Source: an uncultured Clostridia bacterium (GTDB lineage: Bacteria; Bacillota; Clostridia; Oscillospirales; Ruminococcaceae). From it: DNA of 64,000 nucleotides. Below are positions 1 through 7,805 of this stretch, piece by piece. The DNA lies in NCBI GenBank assembly GCA_947629335.1, contig CANRDI010000006.1, positions 1 to 64,000 on the forward strand, written 5' to 3'. Numbering within the stretch: position 1 is the first letter of the stretch; each line of letters starts with the position of its first letter. The notes below the pieces were generated by a model. The model ran no database searches. It saw only the letters and a program-made list of their open reading frames with translations, and was not told the origin of the DNA. A program made the position numbers and the translations under genes.

Positions 1-111
1 TTGTCAAGATAGCGGATATTTGTCGCGGAAAGTCCAAGCATTGGAACATTTGGAAACGATGCAATAAGGTGCTCCACCACTCAATCCCGCGCTCCGCGCG
101 GTTCGGCGTAG

Positions 112-507
112 AGGACGGAGGACAGGGAAAAATATTTTTCTTTAATTCGTGAGAACATTGATTTTGACAACATCGCTGAAAAAGAAAAAATCAGTGAGTT
201 GGTGGAAGTTACGGCTGATGTGGTGTGTTCGACAAGGGGAACTGTTCGCGTGAATGGCGGTGATATGCCTTTAGAACAGGTTAAACAGCGTTTCTTGGAA
301 CTTTGGAGAAAGCACATTGAGCAAGTGCTGACCACGCTTGAAAGCAACTCCGCAAAAGTCCGAAATCTTCGCACCTATCTGATAACTTTGCTTTACAATG
401 TGCCCGTTACGGTTTGCGATTTTAAGCCGAAAAGCAATGCGACAAGCGGAACGTTTGAAACGCAAACCTCGTCATTTGACGTTGACGAGATGATGAAAAG
501 AATTTAG
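112..507 (+). pseudogene. Remnant of replication initiator C-terminus (DUF6017-like)
   Basis: An open frame runs from just after a stop at 109 to 507 and encodes about 130 residues without a credible start or ribosome site. The translation contains the pattern LIRENIDFDNI, then a TADVVCSTRG segment, then KVRNLRTYLITLLYN. This order matches my recollection of the DUF6017 C-terminal domain found behind RepA_N-type initiators of Firmicutes plasmids and integrative elements. The N-terminal DNA-binding part is absent, because DNA upstream of 112 has stops in this frame. I read it as a broken 3' fragment and evidence of a decayed mobile element. The family assignment is from memory of the motif pattern, not from a search. 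Confidence 0.6.
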
Positions 508-1177
508 GTGAGGTATGAAAAAAGCGCGGACAGCGGTAACGGATTTTTGACGACTGCGCAGTTTTTTCTTTTTCAACTTGGCAGGAAAAATTTCGCGGTT
601 GGTTAAAAAACTTGTTCGGAAATTTCTCCGAATTTTGAAGGAAGCACAAAAATTCCGTTTCGGGTTTTGGGATGAAATTTTTGGTTTCCATAAAATTTGT
701 GAGAGGGGTTGTAGGGGCGTTCCCCTGCCGAAATGTAAAAATGATGAGCAGAGCTTGTCATTTATACTATTGAGTATAGGGAAACTAACTGAACCACGAA
801 TTTCGGAAAGCAGAAAAATTTTTTAAATCGGTCTTTCGGTTAAAATTTTCGTAAACTTTTTAAGGAGGATTTTTGCGGTGAACGAGATTTAACAGCTTAA
901 TAACCAGAACGATTTCCTCCACGAAAAGGTGTAAAAAAGTAAATGGAGATTTACATGCTTGCCGCACTTTCTCAAAAAGTCGGCGCGAAATTCATGCCGC
1001 TTAAAATCTTTTTCGAGAAGAAATTACAATTTTTCGCGTCTGAACTTGAAAGACGGGCGTGCCGTTTGTCAAGTAAAACGCCGCAATGTTAGCAGTTTAC
1101 GATTGACAGGGTACGCATTATCCGCGCAAAACGCTAACAATAAAATGTGAAAATTTGGTGAAATTTTTTAAAATATA
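508..1177. other. Degenerate intergenic DNA, no supported gene
   Basis: No convincing gene is present. A good ribosome site (AAGGAGG near 862) is followed by GTG at 878, but that frame stops after four codons and again after 17. A 49-codon open frame at 943-1092 has no ribosome site or recognisable domain. The stretch looks like decayed coding DNA continuing the element relic at 112-507. Confidence 0.5.
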
Positions 1178-1227
1178 TTGACATCATGTCAGAATGGTGA
1201 TATACTATCCATAGTGACACAGTGTCA
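1178..1227 (+). promoter_or_regulatory. Promoter with two palindromic operators
   Basis: TTGACA (1178-1183) and TATACT (1201-1206) are 17 bp apart, a near-consensus housekeeping promoter. The palindrome TGACATCATGTCA (1179-1191) sits on the -35 element, and TGACACAGTGTCA (1215-1227) sits just after the expected start point. A repressor bound to either would block transcription of the operon beginning at 1453. The cognate regulator is not recognisable in this window. Confidence 0.75.
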
Positions 1228-1426
1228 GAATAACAGCTAAAAAGTCGGCGAGCAAACGCCGATATTCAAAGGCTTGTAAGTTGACATAACGTCAGAATAT
1301 AAGTCGGCTAAACATTGGCACGAATGCCGACACACAAAGGCTAACGCTGACAGATGTCAGAACGTGAGCCAATATAGTCAGCAACACGATGTTGCCGACC
1401 CAAAGACTAATGTTGACACAATGTCA
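1215..1426 (+). repeat. Tandem operator/hairpin array, ~66-bp unit
   Basis: Copies of TGACA-N2/3-TGTCA start at 1215, 1282, 1348 and 1414, spaced 67, 66 and 66 bp. Each of the first three is followed by a GTCGGC...GCCGAC-type inverted repeat (1244-1262, 1303-1331, 1377-1399), and most copies by an AAAGGCT or AAAGACT tail. The palindromes and hairpin arms are kept while the loops vary. This suggests selection on DNA binding sites or on RNA structure in the ~240-nt leader. Confidence 0.8.
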
Positions 1427-1452
1427 GAATAGAAATTTGGAGGTAGGATCTT

Positions 1453-1995
1453 ATGAAGAAAAATATCGGTTCAAAGTTGGCACTTTATCCCATGCCTATA
1501 ACGGTTATCGGCGCAATGAACGGTGACAAGCCCACATGGACTCTGGTCGGACATCTCGGAATAATCGGTCATGACCGCGTTATGGTGAGCCTTGCCGCGC
1601 TGCATTTCATTAACGGGAAAATCAAGGAAACGAAAAAGCTTTCGATAAATCTGGTCAATGAAAATCTGCTGCCGCAAGCCGATTATGTTGGTTCGGTCAG
1701 CGGAAATAAGACCGACAAGTCGCAGGTGTTTTCCTATGAAATCGGCAAGGCGGGCGCGCCCGTGATAAGCAATTCTCCGCTGACACTGGAGTGCAGTGTT
1801 GTTGACATTTACGAAACGCCGAATTTTGAAAGTTTCATCTGCACAATAGACAACACCTATGTTGACGAAAAGCATCTTGACAATGACGGGAAAATCAACT
1901 ACAACACTTTGAAGCCTGTGCTGTTTGAGTTTCCGACTTATCAGTATTTAAGAACAGGCAATGTTATCGGAAAATGCCTTACGTTCAAAAATTAA
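1453..1995 (+). CDS. Flavin reductase-like domain protein
   Basis: A 180-residue protein of the flavin reductase-like (FMN-binding split barrel) family. The N-terminal segment KLALYPMPITVIGAMN followed by the HDRVMVSLAALHFIN and KKLSINLVNENLL stretches is the usual layout of these FMN-binding NAD(P)H:flavin oxidoreductases. The start is fixed by GGAGG at 1439-1443, ten bases upstream of the ATG. It is the first gene of the redox operon and lies directly behind the operator array, with the aldo/keto reductase 15 bp downstream. Substrate is unknown. It may reduce free flavin or serve an electron-transfer partner encoded downstream. Confidence 0.85.
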   Translation: MKKNIGSKLALYPMPITVIGAMNGDKPTWTLVGHLGIIGHDRVMVSLAALHFINGKIKETKKLSINLVNENLLPQADYVGSVSGNKTDKSQVFSYEIGKAGAPVISNSPLTLECSVVDIYETPNFESFICTIDNTYVDEKHLDNDGKINYNTLKPVLFEFPTYQYLRTGNVIGKCLTFKN

Positions 1996-2010
1996 ACAGG
2001 GGGTGTTTTT

Positions 2011-3021
2011 TTGAAATACACAAATTTAGGCAAGTCGGATCTGAAAGTTTCGCGGATTTGTTTGGGCTGTATGGGATTTGGAAATCCATTGACGGGGCAA
2101 CATTCGTGGACGATTGACGAAACGCAGACGAGGGAAATCGTCAAGCACGCTCTCGACCTCGGAATAAATTTTTTCGACACCGCAATTGTCTATCAGAACG
2201 GAACGAGCGAGCAGTTCGTCGGCAAGGCTTTGCGCGATTTTGCAAAACGCGGGGATTTTGTTATAGCAACAAAATTCACGCCGCGCACGCAGGAAGAAAT
2301 TGACGCGAAAATCAGCGGTCAAAAGCACATTGAAAATTATTTAAATCAAAGTTTGAAAAATCTCGGCATGGATTATGTAGACTTGTACATTTACCATATG
2401 TGGGATTATCACACGCCCATGGAGGAAATCATGGAGGGACTGCACAACGCCGTGAAAGCGGGTAAGGCACGGTATATCGGCATTTCCAACTGCTTTGCAT
2501 GGCAATTAGCAAAGGCGAATTTCTTCGCGCGGGAAAACGGCTTGACGGAAATTATCTCCGTGCAGGGGCATTACAACTTGATTTTCCGCGAGGAAGAACG
2601 CGAGATGAAACCGTTCTGCGCTGACCAAAATATCGCGCTTACACCGTACAGTGCACTCGCGGGCGGACGGCTTTCCAAGCGTTCGGGGGAAACCTCAAAA
2701 CGGCTTGAACAGGACGATTACGCGAAATTCAAGTATGATAAAACCGCCGAAATTGACGGAAAAATAATTCAACGTGTGGAAGAACTCGCGGATAAGCGCG
2801 GCGTTTCAATGACGGAAATCGCGCTTGCATGGCTGCTTACAAAAGTGACCGCGCCCGTGGTCGGAGCAACGAAGTTTTCGCACATTGACGGCGCGGCAAA
2901 GGCTGTCGATTTGCAGCTTTCGCAGGACGAGATCAACTATCTCGAAGAACTGTATGTCCCGCACGCGCTGGTCGGAGTTATGGCGCAGAACGGCAAGCAA
3001 AAAGCGGGTAACGTAGTATAA
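2011..3021 (+). CDS. Aldo/keto reductase
   Basis: A 336-residue NADPH-dependent aldo/keto reductase with a TIM-barrel fold. The catalytic tetrad is visible as Asp56 (FFDTA), Tyr61, Lys88 (IATKF) and His129 (YIYHMWD). The cofactor-binding C-terminal part contains PVVGATKFSHID. The start codon is TTG, supported by the ribosome site AGGGGGTG at 1998-2005. It follows the flavin reductase by 15 bp and precedes the lipoprotein flavodoxin by 24 bp, so it is probably co-transcribed. Similar enzymes reduce carbonyl compounds. The physiological substrate cannot be read from the sequence. Confidence 0.92.
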   Translation: MKYTNLGKSDLKVSRICLGCMGFGNPLTGQHSWTIDETQTREIVKHALDLGINFFDTAIVYQNGTSEQFVGKALRDFAKRGDFVIATKFTPRTQEEIDAKISGQKHIENYLNQSLKNLGMDYVDLYIYHMWDYHTPMEEIMEGLHNAVKAGKARYIGISNCFAWQLAKANFFARENGLTEIISVQGHYNLIFREEEREMKPFCADQNIALTPYSALAGGRLSKRSGETSKRLEQDDYAKFKYDKTAEIDGKIIQRVEELADKRGVSMTEIALAWLLTKVTAPVVGATKFSHIDGAAKAVDLQLSQDEINYLEELYVPHALVGVMAQNGKQKAGNVV

Positions 3022-3045
3022 CGATAAGCAATATGGAGGTTTGAA

Positions 3046-3897
3046 ATGAAAAAGTTTTTAATGATCATATCGGCGGCAGTTATGTCGCTGTGCCTTACCG
3101 CCTGCGCGGGAGAGGGCAATTCAAGCGGCGGGAACATTGAATTCTCGCAAGGCACGGAAATTTCTCAAAGTTCTTCAACAACGAAAACAGAGAGCAGTTC
3201 GGAGGTTTCTCAAACTTCTTCAACTATGTCAACAGAAAGCGTGAGCAGTACGGAAAATTCCGAAACTTCTTCCGCAACAACGGGGAGCAGCACGGAAAAA
3301 TCCGAGGTTTCCGCGCCGTCATCTTCAACGACAACGGAAAGTGAAACGTCCTCTGTGACTTCTTCAACATCGTCAAGCACCGCCGACGCTCCTGTTTCCG
3401 AGCCGACTGAGGACGGCGTGAAGATACTCGTCGCGTACTTCTCCGCGACCAACAACACCGAGGGTATTGCTCAAAAACTTGCGGACGGACTTGGCGCTGA
3501 CCTCTACGAAATCACCCCGCAGCAACCCTATACAAGTGACGACCTTAATTACGGCAACTCTAAAAGCCGTTCGTCGGTGGAGATGAACGACCCCTCCGCG
3601 CGCCCCGCGATTTCGGGTTCTGTGAAGAATATGGAACAGTATGATGTAGTGCTGATAGGCTACCCCATTTGGTGGGGAGAAGCGCCGCGGATCATGAATA
3701 CGTTTATCGAAAGCTACGATTTTTCGGGAAAGACGCTCGCGGCTTTCTGCACCTCGGCAAGCAGTGGTTTCGGAAACAGCGACAGCTCATTGCGTTCTGC
3801 GGCAAGCGGCGCGACGTGGCTTAAAGGACAGCGTTTTTCGGCGGGAGCGTCCGCTGCTGACGTGATGAAGTGGGCGAACGGTCTGGGTGTGAACTAA
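3046..3897 (+). CDS. Lipoprotein with Ser/Thr-rich stalk and flavodoxin domain
   Basis: This protein has 283 residues. Residues 1-20 form a lipoprotein signal ending in the lipobox LTAC with Cys20. A stalk of about 100 residues is almost entirely Ser, Thr and Glu. A complete flavodoxin-like domain follows from about residue 125 (ILVAYFSATNNTEGIA as phosphate-binding loop, GYPIWWGEAP as the second FMN loop). Flavodoxins are normally cytoplasmic. The signal and stalk predict a membrane-anchored, extracytoplasmic FMN protein, which is unusual. The catalytic domain closely resembles the cytoplasmic flavodoxin at 5715. RBS GGAGG lies near 3034. It belongs to the redox operon. Confidence 0.88.
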   Translation: MKKFLMIISAAVMSLCLTACAGEGNSSGGNIEFSQGTEISQSSSTTKTESSSEVSQTSSTMSTESVSSTENSETSSATTGSSTEKSEVSAPSSSTTTESETSSVTSSTSSSTADAPVSEPTEDGVKILVAYFSATNNTEGIAQKLADGLGADLYEITPQQPYTSDDLNYGNSKSRSSVEMNDPSARPAISGSVKNMEQYDVVLIGYPIWWGEAPRIMNTFIESYDFSGKTLAAFCTSASSGFGNSDSSLRSAASGATWLKGQRFSAGASAADVMKWANGLGVN

Positions 3898-4022
3898 TGA
3901 AACAAACTGTAAAACGTATTGTTGACCTTGCAATGGTAATTCTTTTGCCACACCGAAAACACAACAAAATATATAGAATTCTTCGGAAACCGTTCCGCCT
4001 CGCCATAACCATCTTCATATGA
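3897..4022 (+). pseudogene. Truncated DUF4405-like membrane gene
   Basis: The ATG overlaps the flavodoxin stop codon (TAATG). The first 18 residues (KRIVDLAMVILLP) look like the start of DUF4405 membrane proteins, which often travel with flavodoxin genes. After that the frame turns basic and non-hydrophobic and stops at residue 41. I read it as a gene cut by the arrival of the minus-strand radical SAM/HxlR module downstream. The family call rests on a short match. Confidence 0.5.
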
Positions 4023-4045
4023 GATGTATCCATGAACAAGCTGTC

Positions 4046-4981
4046 TTATAAATGTGGAAGGTTTTTTCTGTAGTGTGACAGTTTTTCTTCATCGACCTCT
4101 AAAATAATTCTGTCAAGCGTCTCCAGTAGTTCCTTTTTTTTCTCCGGTAAATGCCCTTGGAGTTGGAAGGCATTGGAAGCACCCATTGCAGCAAAATAAG
4201 TTGAAATATCTAAATTCTCTACAAGGGTGCGAAGTTCCCGATATTTTTCAATCTCACTTTCTTCTTCCCAGTTTCCGTTTTGTATTTCCCGATACAAATC
4301 TGATTCCGGATAGATCGTCAGCATATTTGGTCCAATCATAAATGGATGCAGCTGATTGAAAATTCCTGCGGAGATTTTTGCGCCAATTTCTCCTTTCCCT
4401 TTACCTGAAATGCCGGTAAGATAGAAGAAGCCGTATTTAATGTCCGCTTGTTCCAGTCTTTTGCATTGTGTTAAGATGTCTTGCGAGGTGTACCCTTTTC
4501 GCATGAATGACAACGCCTCATTATCTCCGGTTTCTACTCCGATAGTAAGTCCATTATATCCCGCTCGCCGAAGTTGAAACAATTCTTCATCTTTTTTATT
4601 CGTTGAATCCGTAATGCGTGCAAAACAGCCAATTGATTCAACAGATGGCAGATATTTTCGGATCAGTTCTGCAATTTCAAGGAGTTTCTCCGTTTTAAGA
4701 ACAAATGGATTTGCTCCTGTTAAGAATACTCTTTGTATTGACTTTGGACGCGGCAATCCTTGTAATCTGCTTATCATTATGGAATAAGGATTATATCGCA
4801 AGACTTGCGTTTCCAATAAATCACTTTCAATATCCGCTATGGAAGATTTCTTAAATCCGAATGGCAAATCTCCATATAGGGTGCAGAATTTGCACCTGTG
4901 ATGTGTGCAGCCTGCAGTCACTTCCAAAAGCAGAGAATTGACCTCATAAGGAGGTCGCCAGATAGTTCCTGTATAGTGCAT
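4046..4981 (-). CDS. Radical SAM protein
   Basis: A radical SAM enzyme of 311 residues when started at the second Met. The iron-sulfur/SAM site is Cys25, Cys30 and Cys33 (CTHHRCKFC), a CX4CX2C variant of the usual CX3CX2C. The GVETGDNEALSFMRKGY segment fits the core barrel. The upstream Met at 4990 sits directly on the ribosome site (CTCC at 4991-4994 on the plus strand), whereas the Met at 4981 is nine bases away and is preferred. The gene points against the surrounding operon and is divergent from the HxlR regulator, sharing a control region. Its reaction is unknown. Confidence 0.85.
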   Translation of the reverse strand: MHYTGTIWRPPYEVNSLLLEVTAGCTHHRCKFCTLYGDLPFGFKKSSIADIESDLLETQVLRYNPYSIMISRLQGLPRPKSIQRVFLTGANPFVLKTEKLLEIAELIRKYLPSVESIGCFARITDSTNKKDEELFQLRRAGYNGLTIGVETGDNEALSFMRKGYTSQDILTQCKRLEQADIKYGFFYLTGISGKGKGEIGAKISAGIFNQLHPFMIGPNMLTIYPESDLYREIQNGNWEEESEIEKYRELRTLVENLDISTYFAAMGASNAFQLQGHLPEKKKELLETLDRIILEVDEEKLSHYRKNLPHL

Positions 4982-5056
4982 AGTAAACATCTCCTATTCA
5001 ATGATCATTTGCATACAACGCGGACAAAACTGCATATGACCGTCCCGTTTAATAAT

Positions 5057-5138
5057 ATTATATCGCTGCAAAGTAAGAAAAACAAGTACTGTACTTTTTT
5101 GAAGTACGATTGATTTTTTGTTTGGAATAAAGTATAAT
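5057..5138. promoter_or_regulatory. Divergent promoters with central palindromic operator
   Basis: Plus strand: TTGATT (5110-5115), 17 bp, TATAAT (5133-5138), driving the HxlR gene. Minus strand: TTGTTT (5080-5085), 17 bp, TATAAT (5057-5062), driving the radical SAM gene. Between them lie two overlapping palindromes: AAGTAC-T-GTACTT (5084-5096) and GTACTT-N5-AAGTAC (5091-5107). HxlR-family proteins such as YodB bind short inverted repeats of this kind, so autoregulation is likely. Confidence 0.75.
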
Positions 5139-5158
5139 ATTAAATAGGAGATGGTTAC

Positions 5159-5491
5159 ATGAGAAAATCAGATTTTGCTGTCGGGCGATGCAAAACAATT
5201 TCAACTATACAGAAGCTGTTAGGGGGAAAATATAAAATTGAAATTCTTTGGTACATTGGAAAATGTGATGTGAGGAGATTTGGACAGCTGCGCCGCCAAA
5301 TCGGAGAAATAACGGAAAGTTCTCTTACAAAACAACTTCGGGAATTGGAATCAGATGGGTTTATCTTTCGTCACGATTTTTGTGAGATCCCAAAACGAGT
5401 AGAGTATTCATTGACAGAACTGGGAGAGAGTTTTTTATCTGTTCTCGATCACATGAAGGCTTGGGGAGATGAAAATCTGCCAAAGCTATGA
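5159..5491 (+). CDS. HxlR-family winged-helix regulator
   Basis: A 110-residue DNA-binding protein with the complete HxlR domain: LLGGKYKIEILWYI, then RRFGQLRRQIGEITESSLTKQLRELE (recognition helix region), then a wing ending in EYSLTELG. Cys11 lies just before the domain, where redox-sensing members of this family carry their reactive cysteine. RBS GGAG is at 5147-5150. It is divergent from the radical SAM gene with a palindromic operator between them. The 3' end abuts a flavodoxin fragment, which marks a recombination joint. Likely a sensor of electrophile or redox stress; the specific signal is inference. Confidence 0.88.
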   Translation: MRKSDFAVGRCKTISTIQKLLGGKYKIEILWYIGKCDVRRFGQLRRQIGEITESSLTKQLRELESDGFIFRHDFCEIPKRVEYSLTELGESFLSVLDHMKAWGDENLPKL

Positions 5492-5684
5492 TTTTTTCGG
5501 CAAGAAAATTGTACTGATTGCATTCTTTCCTCACGGCGGCGGGCGTTTCGGGCAGAGCCTTACGGCGATAGCTAAACTCGCGCCGAACGCCGTTATGGGA
5601 GAGCCGCTGTCGGTGCATTATTCGGGCGGGAGCGGGCTGTCGGAGGATATTGCAGAATGGCTCGGTGAAAATAATATACAGTAA
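5484..5684 (+). pseudogene. C-terminal fragment of a flavodoxin gene
   Basis: A frame overlapping the last codons of the HxlR gene encodes SYDFFGKKIVLIAFF and then GGRFGQSL, clearly the C-terminal half of a flavodoxin like those at 3046 and 5715 (compare SYDFSGKKIVLFATSGG). The N-terminal half is missing. The homology begins exactly where the HxlR gene ends. This is one edge of the scar left by insertion of the radical SAM/HxlR module; the truncated DUF4405 gene at 3897 is the other. Confidence 0.75.
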
Positions 5685-5714
5685 GATCGAATAAGAAAGG
5701 AAAAGGTGATACAC

Positions 5715-6191
5715 ATGAGCAAAATTTTAGTAGCCTATTTTTCAGCAAGCGGGAGAACAGCAAAAGTTGCCCAAACGCTTGCAAAGTCGGCAAATGCGGA
5801 TATTTACGAGATAAAACCCGCCGTTTCTTACACGCAGTCTGACCTCAACTGGATGAACAAGAAGTCGCGCAGTTCGGTTGAGATGAGCGACAAGTCGAGC
5901 CGCCCAGCGCTTGCCGACAAAAACGCGGATATTGCGGGGTATGACACGATACTTCTCGGATTTCCGATTTGGTGGTATGTCGCGCCGACTATCATCAACA
6001 GTTTTCTTGAAAGCTATGATTTTTCGGGAAAGAAAATCGTGTTGTTCGCAACTTCGGGCGGAAGTGGTTTCGGAAAGACTGTCGACAGCCTGAAAGGCTC
6101 TGTTGCCGCAGATACGCAGATTGTCGAGGGGAAATTGCTGAACGGCAAGTTGTCGGAAACCGAGCTTAAAAAGTGGGTGGACAGCTTATGA
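5715..6191 (+). CDS. Flavodoxin
   Basis: A cytoplasmic flavodoxin of 158 residues, with no signal peptide. The N-terminal ILVAYFSASGRTAKVA loop binds the FMN phosphate and GFPIWWYVAP forms an isoalloxazine loop. It is a low-potential one-electron carrier and can replace ferredoxin. An in-frame GTG at 5706 lies inside the ribosome site (AAGGTG 5703-5708), so the ATG at 5715 is the start. The stop overlaps the next gene's start as ATGA, which implies translational coupling. It is closely related to the lipoprotein flavodoxin at 3046 and to the fragment at 5484. Confidence 0.9.
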   Translation: MSKILVAYFSASGRTAKVAQTLAKSANADIYEIKPAVSYTQSDLNWMNKKSRSSVEMSDKSSRPALADKNADIAGYDTILLGFPIWWYVAPTIINSFLESYDFSGKKIVLFATSGGSGFGKTVDSLKGSVAADTQIVEGKLLNGKLSETELKKWVDSL

Positions 6192-6721
6192 AAATCATAG
6201 TATTGGAGGGCAGTCCGAACATTCACGGCTCGTCGAATATGCTCGCGGAGGAATTTATCCGCGGCGCAAAAGAGGCGGGTCACGAGGTCACGGTTATTGA
6301 CACCGCGCACGCGGATATTCACCCGTGTACGGGCTGCGTAAATTGCGGTTATGAAGGACCGTGCAGTCAGCATGATGATGTTGACAAAATACGTCAGCAA
6401 ATTCTGGCGGCGGATATGATAGTTTTCGTAACGCCGCTTTACTACTACGGCATGAGCGCGCAATTAAAAACGATGATAGACCGCTTTTGCGCGTTCAACG
6501 GCAGTATTCAGCGAAAACGCATGAAGTCCGCGCTTATCTCTGCGGCTTGGAACAGCGACAGTTGGACGTTTGAAACGCTGGAGGCGCATTATAAAACGCT
6601 TGTGCGGTATCTGAACTTCAACGATATGGGGACGGTTCTCGGCAAAGGCTGTGGCACGCCGTCAATGACAGGGCGTTCAAAATATCTTCAAAAGGCGTAT
6701 GAACTTGGTAAAAAATTGTAA
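6188..6721 (+). CDS. Iron-sulfur flavoprotein / NADPH-dependent FMN reductase family
   Basis: A 177-residue flavodoxin-fold protein. The N-terminus IIVLEGSPNIHGSSNMLAE is the FMN phosphate loop of the NADPH-dependent FMN reductase superfamily. A compact cysteine cluster follows, CTGCVNCGYEGPC (CX2CX2CX5C), the pattern that holds a [4Fe-4S] cluster in Isf-type iron-sulfur flavoproteins. The start overlaps the previous stop (ATGA at 6188-6191). It probably passes electrons between flavodoxin or ferredoxin and another acceptor. Cluster binding is inferred from the motif. Confidence 0.85.
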   Translation: MKIIVLEGSPNIHGSSNMLAEEFIRGAKEAGHEVTVIDTAHADIHPCTGCVNCGYEGPCSQHDDVDKIRQQILAADMIVFVTPLYYYGMSAQLKTMIDRFCAFNGSIQRKRMKSALISAAWNSDSWTFETLEAHYKTLVRYLNFNDMGTVLGKGCGTPSMTGRSKYLQKAYELGKKL

Positions 6722-6737
6722 AAAAGGAGGTTAGAGC

Positions 6738-7805
6738 ATGAGAAAACGGGTTTTGCCTTTTTTCGCATTGCTGATGATAATGACATTCACAGGCTGCACA
6801 CAGAACACGCCGACAAGCGGTTCCGATAACCACATATCGTTTAATGTAAACTCGTCAAATTCCGAAAATAGCGTTAATTCAACCGATAGTTTGAACAGCA
6901 GCACCCCGTCTGATGTTCCGACAAACTCGGACGTTCCTACCGTTTATATGACGACTGACATCTCCCCGCAAGGAATGATGGCAGTATATAATGCGCTCGG
7001 CTGGCAGCCTACGGGGAAAGTTGCCGTCAAATTGTCCACGGGCGAACCGCCTGCAAGCAACTATCTTCGTCCCGAACTGATAAAAGACCTTGTTCAGTCG
7101 GTTGATGGCACTATCGTTGAATGTAACACGGCTTACGGCGGTTCGCGTTCCGAAACCGCAATGCACTATCAGGTCGCAAAGGATCACGGGTTTACCGAAA
7201 TCGCAGACTTTCAGATACTGGACGAAAACGGCTCTATGACTTTGCCCGTAAACGACGGTTCGGTTCTCAAAGAAAACTATGTCGGCGCGGCGTTCGGCGA
7301 TTACAATTCGTATCTTGTGCTGTCGCATTTCAAGGGTCACGCTATGGCAGGTTACGGCGGTGCTGTCAAGAATATTTCGATAGGTCTTGGTTCGTCAATG
7401 GGAAAATGCTGGATCCACAGCGGCGGCACGAGCAAAACCAACGCCTGGGGCGGCAAGCAGGACGCTTTCTTAGAGGCAATGGCAGAAGCGGGAAAATCCG
7501 TTTCCGATTATCTCGGCAAAGGCGAACGCATAGTTTATGTCAACGTGATGAACCGCCTGTCGGTGGACTGCGACTGTGACGGAAACCCCGCTGAACCCGA
7601 TATGCACGACATCGGAATTTTAGCGTCAACAGACCCCGTGGCGCTCGACCAGGCGTGCATTGACCTTATCCACGAGCAAAAAGACGGCGACGGGAAATCG
7701 CTTGTTCAGCGAATAGAATCCCGCAACGGTCTGCATACGCTTGAACACGCCGAGGAAATCGGTCTTGGCATTCGTCATTACAGTTTGGTGAAGATTGATG
7801 AATGA
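6738..7805 (+). CDS. DUF362 domain lipoprotein
   Basis: This protein has 355 residues. The signal peptide ends in lipobox FTGC (Cys20), followed by an Asn/Ser-rich linker to about residue 68 and then a DUF362 domain (VYMTTDISPQGM, KVAVKLSTGEPPASNYLRPELI, SHFKGHAMAGYGGAVKNISIG, ILASTDPVALDQACIDLI). DUF362 proteins are often fused to or encoded beside ferredoxin-like domains; their activity is poorly defined. No CxxC ferredoxin motif is present here. RBS AAAGGAGG is at 6722-6729. Its export fits the lipoprotein flavodoxin of the same operon. The stop overlaps the start of the permease gene. Confidence 0.87.
   Translation: MRKRVLPFFALLMIMTFTGCTQNTPTSGSDNHISFNVNSSNSENSVNSTDSLNSSTPSDVPTNSDVPTVYMTTDISPQGMMAVYNALGWQPTGKVAVKLSTGEPPASNYLRPELIKDLVQSVDGTIVECNTAYGGSRSETAMHYQVAKDHGFTEIADFQILDENGSMTLPVNDGSVLKENYVGAAFGDYNSYLVLSHFKGHAMAGYGGAVKNISIGLGSSMGKCWIHSGGTSKTNAWGGKQDAFLEAMAEAGKSVSDYLGKGERIVYVNVMNRLSVDCDCDGNPAEPDMHDIGILASTDPVALDQACIDLIHEQKDGDGKSLVQRIESRNGLHTLEHAEEIGLGIRHYSLVKIDE

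Noticed and set aside
578..826. Possible 82-codon gene
   Set aside because: Basic, low-complexity translation with no ribosome site and no recognisable domain, in degenerate DNA.
943..1150. Short open frames (49 and 63 codons)
   Set aside because: Overlapping frames with neither a ribosome site nor a family pattern. One has only a TTG start.
1178..1430. CRISPR-like array
   Set aside because: Spacing of about 66 bp is regular, but the intervening parts are related hairpins rather than unique spacers, and no cas genes are present.
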